A stretch of DNA of 64,000 nt from Lumbricus terrestris (lineage: Eukaryota; Annelida; Clitellata; Crassiclitellata; Lumbricidae): contig OX457044.1 in assembly GCA_949752735.1 (NCBI GenBank), forward strand, positions 12,075,294 through 12,139,293. Direction: 5' to 3'. A program made the translations under genes and the position numbers. This document shows positions 34,081 to 45,400 of this stretch, one piece after another (within the stretch, counting starts at the first letter, position 1; each line of letters begins with the position of its first letter). Under the pieces are notes generated by a model. The model saw nothing but the letters and a program-made list of their open reading frames with translations. It searched no databases and was not told where the DNA came from.

Positions 34081-36960
34081 AGGGCGTGGCCTAATGTGCG
34101 ACTCTGTGGTCGGCCATATTGGCTTACAGCTGTGAGCTGTTGTCAAAGTAGGCTGCACGCCGTTACCCGGTGAATTGTTAGTTGATGGAATAAAGTTATC
34201 GTCATTGGCCGATTGATTTATCCATAGGCCTATACCTTAACCCACATAGCTGTCTAAACACCGTCCAGCCTGGAGCGGCCCGAGTCCCATTAAGACTTAA
34301 GCGAATTTCGGCCGGAGCCCAGATCTGCTATTATAAACAAGCAGGTCTATAGGCCTATGCTTTATGCTTTTTCACGGACTGGGCTGGGTTGCTTTCAACG
34401 TAATTGTAAACCACCACTTGAAAGCCAAGCGCGGGGCACCAGCTTATTCACGAGCGCTGCGTTGTGTCAGAAGGGTTGTCAGATAAGAGTAGTCCAAAAG
34501 AGGTCCGAGCCCAGCTGCCAGAGTCCATAGGATCAGAGGGCAGAGTAGGATGTCGTTTGGGTTGTGAATTGCAATGATCAGATGAGACGGGGTAAGAGTT
34601 CTCGAAGAAGTGCCTTTAATTTCCAATGGGAAGCCCGAGCTGTGATGAGTAGAGGAGCCTGAGGAAGGTTAGCAAAGCCGCATCAAGACTAGTGCGGACC
34701 TGGGGCAGTGGGGCTGTGATTACCCTCCAATGGCCCCTCTGAAACCCATCGATCGGTCCACCAAGCACACATTTACAACTGCGGGCCCTAACACCCTTAG
34801 AGGTGTGGTACTGTATTCAGTGGCTCGGTTGGAAAACCTGAGATGAGTTGTGACCGGCAGTCGAAAAAGACTGAGACAGATGGATAATCGGGTAGAACGG
34901 GTTGGCTGCATGTCACGAACTTGACTTATCGTCCTCTGGCTGACATAGACATCTCTTTGGCAAAGAAACAGAAGAAGGCTTGTCAGCTAGTTGAGTGCTG
35001 GATCCTCATATCTTTGTCACTGTATCTGGTCTTGTCAACTATACAGTATCTTATGCACACCATTGTCATCAAGTTCCTTAGCTTCTACATTGTACGCTGT
35101 CTGCCTAAACTGCTTCATCATCAGCTTTATCTTGAAAGTTGTTAGCAAAGGCTGATCAAACAGACTTAGAAATAGACCACTTTTATTCTAGATTGTCAGT
35201 TTGGCCATGAGCTGCCCTTGTTCTGACAGTTATGCTTGTTTTTATCAATGGACATACTACATGCACTCTAGCTTAACTTCTGAACATGGCAGAATCAGTT
35301 ATTGTAAAATGTTGGAAAATGATAAGGCGTTGATAGAAAGAAAGACAGGAATCAGACCAGAAATTAAAACGGATTTTGAGCATGCAGGATAGCAGCCTCC
35401 AATCTGAAAGATGTTTGTTGCACAAGTGTATCGAAACCTTTACTCGTTGCTTAAGCCTATTAATTTTGCCATCTCATTGAATCCAAATTAAATTGGCTGC
35501 AACAGTGCATGGGGTGTTGCTCATGAGCAGCTATGTCATTGATGATCATGATATTCAACTTCACAAGGAACATCATTATATCTTTTTTTATAAGATACAA
35601 GTACCGGTGTACAGTCTTGTGAAATTGAATTTTGCAACTTTGTTTTGCGCACATTCCATTCTGCAGTTCTATGCATGTTTGTAGGCAGAGCGACCATAAT
35701 AATTATTATGTTAGTCAATTTCGGATGCATGTAAGCAACCGAGAAGCTTCACCATTTTTCCCATAATTATGTGTTTAACCTGAGCTTTTTGGAAAGTCAA
35801 CCATATATTTTAATCGCTGGCAACTATAATGGGTACATAGCTTCACACATTTCAAAGAAGTATAAAAATATTTTCTTCAATATTTACTGAAAATATTTTA
35901 TGCTTTGCAGTCTCATTGTCGTTGGTTTAGCAATTAAATTTATTAACAAACTTGCTATGACTGAATATTGTTGAAGTAAACTGTTAACACAAGGGAGACC
36001 TAATAGTAACAGGTCCTCTGATACCAGCCCAACAACTAGCCTACAGCACTGCATCCGACTATAATTATATGCAGCAAAATTGCAAACAAATTTGAAATAA
36101 AACACTGACTAGGTAACTATAGTAATTCCACTGTCAGAATACTACATGTGCCTTACATGTGCACTAGTCAGAAAATGGCACAGCAAAATTGTCAAGATTG
36201 CTTTTAAACAGCAGTAGCATATTTGAACCATACTATGATACTGTCAATGTGTCCAATCTCCCGAGATGCTTTTTAAATTAAATAAATGGATAAAGGTTTT
36301 CCAATTTTAGTATACTTTTGATGCACTGATAATTATGTTCTCCCAACGTGTAGGCTATGTGTGAACGTTTGAAACTCAACTTTGTTCAAATTCCAAAGCT
36401 CTTTTTGCATACACGCTGCAATATGACGAGAGGCATTAATAAATGACACTCGTTAGGCCTAATGGTGAATCCGCGATCAGCTAATTCGGCTATTCACTGA
36501 AACAACATGCTCCGATAATAATTTGTCGAATAGATCTAAATGAATTAAATAACTCCGTAAGGATTGTGGTGTCTGTATTGAGACCATGTCTCTATGCGAG
36601 CCGACAAGGTGGTTTGTCATAGACCATCGCAAAACAGCTCGTTGTAACAGAGCCTTTCAGTTTTGCTTGCGATAGATTGTCTCTGGCTGCAGTTTTTAGC
36701 CGCCGGTGCTCTTCGCACGTTAACCTGGACATTCAAGTTCGTGTATTTTGGACTTCTCTAATTGAACCTTTATCCATTTCAGTAAGTTTGCCGCAGATAA
36801 AACAGTAAAAACCCAGGAAATAATTGTTATAATAAGCGCTATTCGCATACGTATCCAATGTCAACAAGTATTGCCTGTATATCAAAATGGCGCAGGCCAT
36901 TATGCAAATGAGCCGTGACGCCACTACGCAAACCCCAAATATAAAAATCCGATTGCATTT
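34081..36960. other. Non-coding region with one dispersed repeat
   Basis: No gene is supported. At about 34410-34600 lies a copy of the CACTTGAAAGCCAAGCGCGG repeat, also at 30676-30860 and about 48054-48115. ORFs of 60-110 codons elsewhere show no conserved content and no splice pattern. Confidence 0.5.
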
Positions 36961-36964
36961 ACAT

Positions 36965-37200
36965 TTTACGTGGGGAGTGGTGGTGTAGTGGTGGCGTCGT
37001 TGCCTTGAAGCCGGAAGGTTCGAGGTTCGAATCCACCTCAAGTCGCTGCGTAGGAACCTTGTGCAAGTCCTTCACTCGCAATTGCTGAGCGCTTCGGTGT
37101 GATGCAGTGTCCGCGCTGTAGTCGGGAGCGCCTCTGAGTAGCGGTTGAGGGCTGGAAGAGGCGCTCTATAACAAGTGCGCATACAAAACAAACAAACTTT
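36965..37200 (+). mobile_element. tRNA-derived SINE with L2-like tail
   Basis: Box A TGGTGTAGTGG (36981-36991) and box B GGTTCGAATCC (37024-37034) in a tRNA-like head. The 3' part reads GTCGGGAGCGCCTCTGAGTA and GGAAGAGGCGCTCTATAACA, which matches the 3' ends of the L2-type fragments at 51765 and 63527. This pairing suggests that L2 enzymes mobilise the SINE. It ends in ACAAAACAAACAAAC. Confidence 0.85.
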
Positions 37201-37447
37201 TAGCCTTTAGGCGTAGGCAAATTAAACGAATATCTATAGGTTTATTAGGCTACCTCTCGCACTCTTGGCCAGCGTGATAGTCAATAGTCAGTACTCTACC
37301 AAATCATGCATTTCCAAGCTTATGGTCTTAGCCTCTTAGGAAGGCATTATAAGTAAGTAGGCAAGTATATACTTTATTGAACCGCCTGCAAACGCACTGC
37401 GGGAACAATGGACAAGAACAGAATAGGCTAATTAATGCATGTACAAT
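37201..37447. other. Flank of the LTR retrotransposon
   Basis: No gene is seen. It ends with the 5-bp target copy ACAAT at 37443-37447. Confidence 0.6.
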
Positions 37448-38659
37448 TGTTGTAGAGTTGAACACTTTTCGTACATATATATATATATATAAAAGCCATT
37501 ATGCATGTATGTATTGTGTGTATGTATATATATAACCGTATATATATTGCGGCGGAGTAGGCCCACCCCTCCCCATCGTCACCCTGGGCGGAGTGGTGCA
37601 CTCTCTCTCTCTCTCTCTCGCTCCTGCTTCCCACGACCCGATATGACCTCGAAGGATCGAGCAGAGCGGACAACCTCGACGACCTGGGCGTGGTGAAGAA
37701 AGTCCTCCCTCCCCATCCATCCTGGGCAGAGTGGCCCACCCATTCTGACGGACACAACCTCGGGTGGGGGGATTCAACTGGAAGAGGATATATACACTAG
37801 CGGCCAAAACTGTAAGGGAGTTGAAGGCGGGACGGCAAGGAGAAGGGAACGAGTGGACTTGCTTGCTGGAAGCCTCGACGGCCTCGAGTGTAGAGGCTGA
37901 GCAGGTAGAAACGGTGATGGCGACGATCGAGTAAAAGTAGACGTTGTGACGACGAAGTGCTACGGAGTCCGTGGAACAACGGACCGGGATAATAGGCCTG
38001 CGTACCCGACACGACGAGTCGAGGAGTCGGTACGACGCCTGATCGGCTCTGAAGGGGCAGGAGCCTATCCTCAAATCGACCCCATGCGGTCTCGCCGACG
38101 GATTCTTCCAGAAATTCGCCAATCTCTCCGGGATATCCACTTCTGAGAAGGGACTGTGTTGCCGACCTTATACTTCACCTTCGTCGATCCATGCATGCAG
38201 GATACGTACCACGCACCGCGCCACGATCATCCATGCGGATCGTGGCCTCGTCGCCCTCCCCACGCGCCACTCCGCCGTCCCGGGGTCCACGGTATTTTGT
38301 ATTGTGTATTTTTGTTAAATATTGAATTCATAGATAATCTATTGTCGTCATCATGGACGTATGATTCTAACTAAACCTTCTTAAGATTGTTTATACTTTT
38401 TGGACTATTAATTTTGAGTTGTTATGCATCGATTGAATAATTTCAGTTTCATTCATCCATCACATCATTCATAAATTCACTCATTCATCCGATCGTTCAT
38501 TCAGTTAAACTATAAGCTTATACACAATATAAATAATATGCATTTGCAAATTGTCATGGTCCATTTATAATGTATTTTTTCCTCTTAACTCCTCATTATA
38601 GATCCCGGCTGGTCTTAAGTTAACCCTATAAGGCCATTAAATTAGATAGGACCACAACA
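37448..38659 (+). repeat. 5' LTR
   Basis: About 1.2 kb, starting TGTTGTAGAGTTGAAC and ending ATAGGACCACAACA. It includes (TA)n near 37477-37490 and (CT)n near 37602-37620. ORFs across it (for example 37499-38140 on the minus strand) recur in the other LTR and are not separate genes. Confidence 0.9.
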
Positions 38660-38660
38660 A

Positions 38661-38685
38661 TTGGCGAGCCTGCCAGGAGGAGGGC
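38661..38685 (+). promoter_or_regulatory. Putative primer-binding site region
   Basis: Directly after the LTR: TTGGCGAGCCTGCCAGGAGG. TGGCGA... immediately downstream of the LTR is the usual position and style in Gypsy elements. The tRNA used was not identified. Confidence 0.55.
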
Positions 38686-39098
38686 CCACGTCACTGCATT
38701 TGGTCGTCCAGCAGGGAGCATTAATTAATTTATTGTTCTGGCTGCTGGTGGTTAACTCCGTTGAGGTGCTTCCTCGTGAAGATCTACTTCATACGACTGA
38801 CTGAGTGATATTTATGTTTGTGATCCTTTTAATTGCGGCTGGGTCCTTTTACCTCATAGTCGGGATTCGAGGTGACAACGTTTAATTGATCTCATATCAA
38901 GCGAGAGTATACGATTCAGACGGATGTAGACGGTCAGGTCTAACAGGGCATTGAGAATATTATTTTGATCCCGTTAGGATAAGTTTCTGTGATTGATTAA
39001 TATAGTAGGCTTAGGAATTGAGAAGTCTATTGGTTTGTTTGTTGATGTGAGTAAGGGCATTAATTGAATAGTCGCATTTTGTCAGTCTCATTGCATCT

Positions 39099-41264
39099 GT
39101 GAATTTTAGCATGGAGATTTCTGCCTTAACGGCGGCAGGTAAGGAATTAGGTCTTGCAGGTGATGAGCTAAGAATTTTCGTTGGCGAACAACAGGCTGCG
39201 GCGCGAGAAGGACGCCGGCTGGCCCTCGAAGTGCAAGAAAGAGAGAGAGAAGAAAGAGATAAGGAGAGAGAAAGAGAAGAAAGAGAAAGAGAGAGAGAAA
39301 GGCAAGAAGCAGAAAGAGAGGCGGTCCGCAGACACGAGTTGGAAATGTTAAAGTTAAGAGCATCGCTCATCGCACGGGACCGTGAAGAATTGGAAGACGA
39401 GGCCCATAACAATGAAAGGGCTAGGATCTCAGGCAGAGGAGGTAAGCTGCCTAAACTACCGCCATTCGATGAGAATCGTGACAATATCGATTCTTATTTG
39501 ACGCGATTCGAACGGTACGCTGATAGCATGGATTGGAGGGTGGAACGGAGACCATTGTATTTGTCTTCTTTGCTAACTGGCCAAGCGCTTGAAGTTTATT
39601 CGAGGCTAAGCGCAGAGCAGGCAAATGATTACACCGCATTGAAACATGCTCTTCTTGACAGATACCAGCTGAACGCAGAAGGCTTCAGAAAACGATTCTA
39701 TGGCGCTAAGCTCGAGACAGCAGAAACAATTCCCCAGTTTCTAGCCAGAATAGACGGGTACTGGGCTCGTTGGCTTGACTTGGAAGGGGTGGAACAATCA
39801 TACGAGGCAGTGAAGGAAGTCATTCTCAGAGAAAGGGTTTTGTCTGCTTTGCCTATGGAGGTATCAGTTTACATAAAGGAGCGCGCGGAAAAGAGAATTG
39901 GGAAGATAACACAATTAGCCCAGAGTTTCATAGACGCCCATAAGGAAGACGACAGTGGGGGTAGATATTCAAATGAGGAAACGTTTGACCGACAGCGACA
40001 GACGGCGGCATTAGATCAAGTAGAGCACGAGCAGCTGGGCCAGGGGAGACCGGTCATCAGGCAGCAGCAGAAGGCGGGGCTAGGTCAGAGGCTCTGCTGG
40101 ACTTGCTCTAGTCCCTTTCACATAGCATCACGATGCGGCTACGCCTTCAAGAGGCAGCAACAGGGCGACACACAAACAGACAATCCATCTCCACATCAAC
40201 AGAGTTGCGGGGGAGATCCCCACACGGCATCCGTGATGCAGGAGGTAAGGGAAGGAGAAGGGGGCACTAATAACGAGGCGGAGCCGCAAGAGCCCAACGG
40301 CGTTGCCTACGTCTTATGCGTAGCCCACAACAGAGCAGGCTGTTCACAATGTATTAAATTCTGTCATAGACCAGATGTCCCAGCCGGCGGCCAAGCGGTC
40401 TTTGAGGTATATCAGGCAGGAGGCGGGATGCTCAGATTCAGGGCCCTGGTAGGCGATAAACGGGTCGACTGCATTAGAGATTCTGCCTGTACAACGGTCA
40501 TAGTGAGAAAATCGCTAATCGACCCCACCAGGCTAACCGGGAGATCGAGGACCTGTAGGCTAGCGGACGGGTCCGAGGTTAGCTGTCCAGAAACAGAAGT
40601 GGATATAGTATCACCTTTCTTTCAGGGTAGGACGCTGGCCCTTTGCATGAATAATCCTGCGGCCGACCTGCTCATAGGAAACATCAAGGGTGCATCCCTC
40701 CACCCGACACGGGCTGGTCCCAACATACCAGCGTACGCAGGGAAAGAAACCGACACAGAGAGAAGTGGGGAAGGATATAGGGCGAGTGATAGACGCGGCT
40801 ATAGGAAGTATAACGCGACAAATTGGAGAGATAAGCATGATGATGTTGGGCGCAATGATAGGATGAGAGACAGAGGAGACTGCTTAGAATGGCGACGGCC
40901 GAACCCAGGATCATGTTCGAGAGCACAGGCGCAAAATGAATTAAGAATGTGTGGTCGTGGAGAAAACTGGAATAATGGACCATGGGTAAGGAAGACATGG
41001 CTAAACTCGAGGAGAAGAGTTTCGGAGTCTAAGAGAGGCAATGATGGAGGGGAATGGAAAAGTTACAGAATAGTAGATGGACCTATTAAGGTGGCGGGTG
41101 AGCCCGAGAGCAAAAACATAGATAATTTCGATGACGGGTTTAGGAGTGAAGATGTTCTGAGCTGGAGGAAGAAGGAAGGTTTTGATAGGCGAAAAGAAGT
41201 GCCATGTTATTATACGTCAGGGAGGTGGCAGAAAGGTCCTAGAAGAAAGGGGTCAAATGTTTAG
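39099..41264 (+). CDS. Gag-aspartic protease polyprotein of the LTR retrotransposon
   Basis: 721 codons. Residues about 40-75 are an Arg/Glu-rich coiled coil. About 115-290 is a capsid-like region (LPKLPPFDENRDNIDSYLTR, FERYADSMDW, RFYGAKLETAETIPQFLARI) of the Gypsy gag/SCAN-like type. A zinc knuckle CWTCSSPFHIASRC (C333, C336, H341, C346) follows. About 435-535 is a retropepsin-like segment with VDCIRDSACTTVIVRKSLI and DLLIGN. The usual Asp-Ser/Thr-Gly is Asp-Ser-Ala here (D461-S462-A463), so activity is uncertain. The C-terminus (RWQKGPRRKGSNV) resembles the end of a full Gypsy polyprotein, suggesting an internal deletion. The alternative start Met5 is equally possible. Confidence 0.85.
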   Translation: MNFSMEISALTAAGKELGLAGDELRIFVGEQQAAAREGRRLALEVQEREREERDKEREREERERERERQEAEREAVRRHELEMLKLRASLIARDREELEDEAHNNERARISGRGGKLPKLPPFDENRDNIDSYLTRFERYADSMDWRVERRPLYLSSLLTGQALEVYSRLSAEQANDYTALKHALLDRYQLNAEGFRKRFYGAKLETAETIPQFLARIDGYWARWLDLEGVEQSYEAVKEVILRERVLSALPMEVSVYIKERAEKRIGKITQLAQSFIDAHKEDDSGGRYSNEETFDRQRQTAALDQVEHEQLGQGRPVIRQQQKAGLGQRLCWTCSSPFHIASRCGYAFKRQQQGDTQTDNPSPHQQSCGGDPHTASVMQEVREGEGGTNNEAEPQEPNGVAYVLCVAHNRAGCSQCIKFCHRPDVPAGGQAVFEVYQAGGGMLRFRALVGDKRVDCIRDSACTTVIVRKSLIDPTRLTGRSRTCRLADGSEVSCPETEVDIVSPFFQGRTLALCMNNPAADLLIGNIKGASLHPTRAGPNIPAYAGKETDTERSGEGYRASDRRGYRKYNATNWRDKHDDVGRNDRMRDRGDCLEWRRPNPGSCSRAQAQNELRMCGRGENWNNGPWVRKTWLNSRRRVSESKRGNDGGEWKSYRIVDGPIKVAGEPESKNIDNFDDGFRSEDVLSWRKKEGFDRRKEVPCYYTSGRWQKGPRRKGSNV

Positions 41265-41832
41265 TCAAGAGAGTTAATAAAATAAGGGAAAGAGGTACAG
41301 ATGTTAAGGACCCGTGAGATGTTATTGAACATGAGAAGAAGGTGAGTTCTGCTCTCATTTAAGACGAGCAAGCTTTCTTGTAGTAGCCAGGACAATAAGC
41401 TTAACATTGGCGAATAGGATTTGGAAATTTAAGTGGCTCATGATATCATAGGTAAATAAAAGTTCACAGAAAGGGTGTGCATAGATCTTAGTCGAAGAAA
41501 GAAAAGGTTTCGCACTGATCTGGACTTTACAAATAAGGTTTAACTGGTATACGTACAAACTATAGGTGAAACAGAATGCCGCTAGACTAAGCATATAGCA
41601 TAATAGGTGGAGAGAATAATATATCCGTTCTGCATTGGAAAATAAACAAAGTGCCAAGGACACACACTGAGGAAGTATGGACATTAGGCATGAGCAGCAT
41701 TCTTCTGCAACTGTATACATGTAGATTCTAAATGCCTATAATAAATGTTGATAATATGATTAACTTAATCGTACTCAAGTCTCATATACGAAATAATGTC
41801 TCAACTCGGCGAGATTTGTTACCAAATCTTCT
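41265..41832. other. Non-coding segment between gag-protease ORF and 3' LTR
   Basis: About 570 bp with no reverse transcriptase, RNase H or integrase motifs in any frame. Confidence 0.7.
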
Positions 41833-41845
41833 AAAGAAGGGGAGT
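41833..41845 (+). promoter_or_regulatory. Polypurine tract
   Basis: AAAGAAGGGGAG lies 4-5 bases upstream of the 3' LTR, as expected for the plus-strand primer. Confidence 0.75.
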
Positions 41846-41848
41846 CAT

Positions 41849-41871
41849 TGTTGTAGAGTTGAACACTTTTC

Positions 41872-41914
<43 letters not shown>

Positions 41915-42458
41915 CCATTATGCATGTATGTATTGTGTGTATGTATATATATAACCGTATATATATTGCGGCGGAGTAGGCCCACCCCTCCCCATCGTCA
42001 CCCTGGGCGGAGTGGTGCACTCTCTCTCTCTCTCTCTCTCGCTCCTGCTTCCCACGACCCGATATGACCTCGAAGGATCGAGCAGAGCGGACAACCTCGA
42101 CGACCTGGGCGTGGTGAAGAAAGTCCTCCCTCCCCATCCATCCTGGGCAGAGTGGCCCACCCATTCTGACGGACACAACCTCGGGTGGGGGGGATTCAAC
42201 TGGAAGAGGATATATACACTAGCGGCCAAAACTGTAAGGGAGTTGAAGGCGGGACGGCAAGGAGAAGGGAACGAGTGGACTTGCTTGCTGGAAGCCTCGA
42301 CGGCCTCGAGTGTAGAGGCTGAGCAGGTAGAAACGGTGATGGCGACGATCGAGTAAAAGTAGACGTTGTGACGACGAAGTGCTACGGAGTCCGTGGAACA
42401 ACGGACCGGGATAATAGGCCTGCGTACCCGACACGACGAGTCGAGGAGTCGGTACGAC
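41849..42458 (+). repeat. 3' LTR, first part
   Basis: Same sequence as the 5' LTR apart from a longer (TA)n run and a few single-base differences. It is cut after GTCGGTACGAC by the LINE. Confidence 0.9.
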
Positions 42459-45400
42459 CTGTTGCTACTACCACTCCTGCTGCCGTTGCTGTTGCTGCTG
42501 CTGCTCCTCCTCCACCTCCTCCTCTTCAGCCTAACTGTCATTCTACTGCTGCTGCGGCGTCTATCGCTACCTCTCCTCCTCCTCCTCCTCCTCCTCCTCC
42601 TCCTCCTCCTCCTCCTCTTCCACCATCTCCTCCTCCTCCTCCTTCTCCTCCTCCTTCTCCTCCTACACAAGACAATGACAAAAACAAATTTCTACTATGT
42701 TCTCTAAATATGCGATCACTGCTTCATCCATCACGCTGCTGAATTAAACGACTTGGCTCTTTCTGCTCATCCTCCCGATCTATTTGCTTTAACCGAAACA
42801 TGGTTCAATTCAGGCACAACACATGCTCAGTATCAAGATTCTATTCCCTCTGGTTACCACTTGTACAGCACCCCTCGTCCCTCAAAATCGACAACCGACC
42901 GGAATACCACAGGTGGAGGGATTGCATTTCTAACCCGAGAACCTTCCACTGTCCTTGACTCACCTGGCTACTGTTTCAAATCTTTCGAATGCGCCTCAAT
43001 TACTCTCAAACTCCCGAACTCAATCCTAACCATCTTCAATGTCTACCGTCCTCCCTCCTCCTCCTCATACTCTAAACCTAACTCTGTCTTCTTGCAAGAA
43101 TTTACCACCTTACTCTCCATTGCTGCCACAACTCCTCATGAATTCTTGATAACAGGGGATTTCAACATACATGTTGACGATCTATCGAACTCACTTGCTT
43201 CTGACTTCCTCACGCTCTTGTCATCTACTAATCTGGTCCAACACGTCAACTTTCCCACCCACTCTCACAACCACACACTTGACCTCATCATCACATCATC
43301 TCTCTCAAGGCTATCGCCAAACATCTATTTCTCTTTTGATACTCCTTCTGACCATTACCCCATTTTCACACAACTTAACATACTGCCTACTCCACGTCCT
43401 GATCCCGTCTCTCATTCTTTCCGCCGCATCAGTTCCATAAACATAGAAGCCTTCAAGCACGATCTTGCCTCTTCAGACCTCATTCTAAATCCTCCATTCT
43501 CTCTCGATGACCTTCTGTCATCCTACAACACCACTCTCTCCATGATTCTTGACAAACACGCTCCTACTATTACCAAATCTGGTTCTCACTCTAACAACCC
43601 TTGGTATAACTCCTATCTCCAGGCCTTCAAATCTTTCCGTCGACGCCTTGAGCGTACTTACAAACGAACCCATGACCCTGAACTCCTCTCTGCTCTAAAA
43701 GCTGCTACAAACAAATACCATCACCTTCTGGCAATGGCCAAGAAGAGGTTTTACTCCTCACTAGTTCAATCCCGATCTTGTAACCCTCGTCTTCTCTGGA
43801 AAACGGTAAACCAACTCCTACATCGGAACTCCTCTAGCCCACTTCCAAACTCTCTACCATCTTCTTCAATCGCTGACTCATTTTGTTCGTTCTTCTCAGG
43901 CAAAGTAACTACTATCCGTCTCTCTCTGCAATCACTCCTCTCAAAATCTACCATCGATTCACCTGCAGATACACCCTCCTCCACTCACGACCTTCCGTCT
44001 TCCCAACCTCAATCATCACTATCTGCCTTTAACCCAACATCAGAGTCTGAAGTGTCCAATTTACTACAATCTCTCCCAAACAAGCAGTGCGAACTCGACC
44101 CTATACCTACCTCCCTACTGAAAGAGTGCGCATCTATCATTGTCCCCATCATCACAAAAATAATCAACCTCTCCTTATCCACTGGCAACTTTCCCCTCCT
44201 CTTCAAACATTCTTTGGTAACTCCACTTCTAAAAAAACCATCACTTGATAAGGAAATCCTTTCAAATTATCGTCCTGTTTCTAACCTTTCTTTCATCTCT
44301 AAACTAACAGAACGTGTCGTACTCTCTCGGATCAATGACTACTTGACTTCCAATTCACTCCTCAACCCAAACCAGTCCGGCTTTACTAAAAAGCACTCAA
44401 CCGAAACACTTCTCACTTCCCTCTACAATAAACTTGTCTCTGCCATTTCTCATCAACAAGTCTCCTGCCTTTGCCTCCTTGATGTTTCTGCAGCCTTTGA
44501 CACCATCGACCACAACATACTACTCCAAAGACTTTCTTCCTGGTTTGGCTTTACCGACACTGCTCTTCTTTGGATTCAGTCTTATCTCTCATCACGCACT
44601 TTCTCAGTCAAAACACTTGAAACATCATCTCAATCATGCCCTCTTACCTGTGGTGTTCCGCAAGGTTCTGTCCTCGGGCCCCTCTTGTTCATCCTCTACA
44701 CCACTCCACTCAGTTCACTCATAAAAGCATCCACAGTCGACCATCATCTATATGCTGACGACACCCAACTATTCATCTCTTTCTCTCCAAGCAGCTTCTC
44801 TGACTCCATAGATACTCTTCTCTCTGTGGTCACCCAAATCACCTCTTGGATGACCTCAAATCTCCTCTGCCTTAACCCCTCCAAGACAGAATTCATACTA
44901 ATTGGCCTCAGAGAACAACTCAAGAAAATTCCTGATCCCTCTATTTCCTTCAACAATGACTCTTCTTCCAACCACACTTTCTCCGCAAATTCTCCTGTCC
45001 GAAACCTCGGTGTAATCTTTGACCAGCATCTCAACTTCTCCGACCACATAACCCAACTTTCCCGCACTTGTTTCATGCACATACGAGATCTCCGCAGAAT
45101 CCGACCTATGCTCGACTTTAAAACTGCATCCACAATAGCCACATCCATAGTTCATGCGAAACTTGATTACTGCAACTCTCTCTTCCTAAACATTGATATA
45201 ACCCAAATTAATCGCCTCCAAGCTATCCAGAATGCCCTTGCTCGTGCAGTGACGAAAACCCCCAAACGTCACCACATCACTCCTGTTCTGAAATCACTTC
45301 ACTGGCTCAAAATACCTGAACGCATCGAATACAAAGTCCTCTCACTCACTTACAATACACTTCAATCATCCCAGCCGTTCTACCTTCGTCAGTTGTTCAC

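Noticed and set aside
37499..38140. 213-codon minus-strand ORF, and the 250-codon ORF at 41918-42670
   Set aside because: Both lie in the LTRs of the same retrotransposon. They differ only where the LINE inserted and show no conserved domain.
42393..42707. Leu-rich 104-codon ORF over the CTC-rich start of the LINE
   Set aside because: Alternative frame of the LINE's Pro/Ala linker. The Pro-rich frame connects to the endonuclease start.
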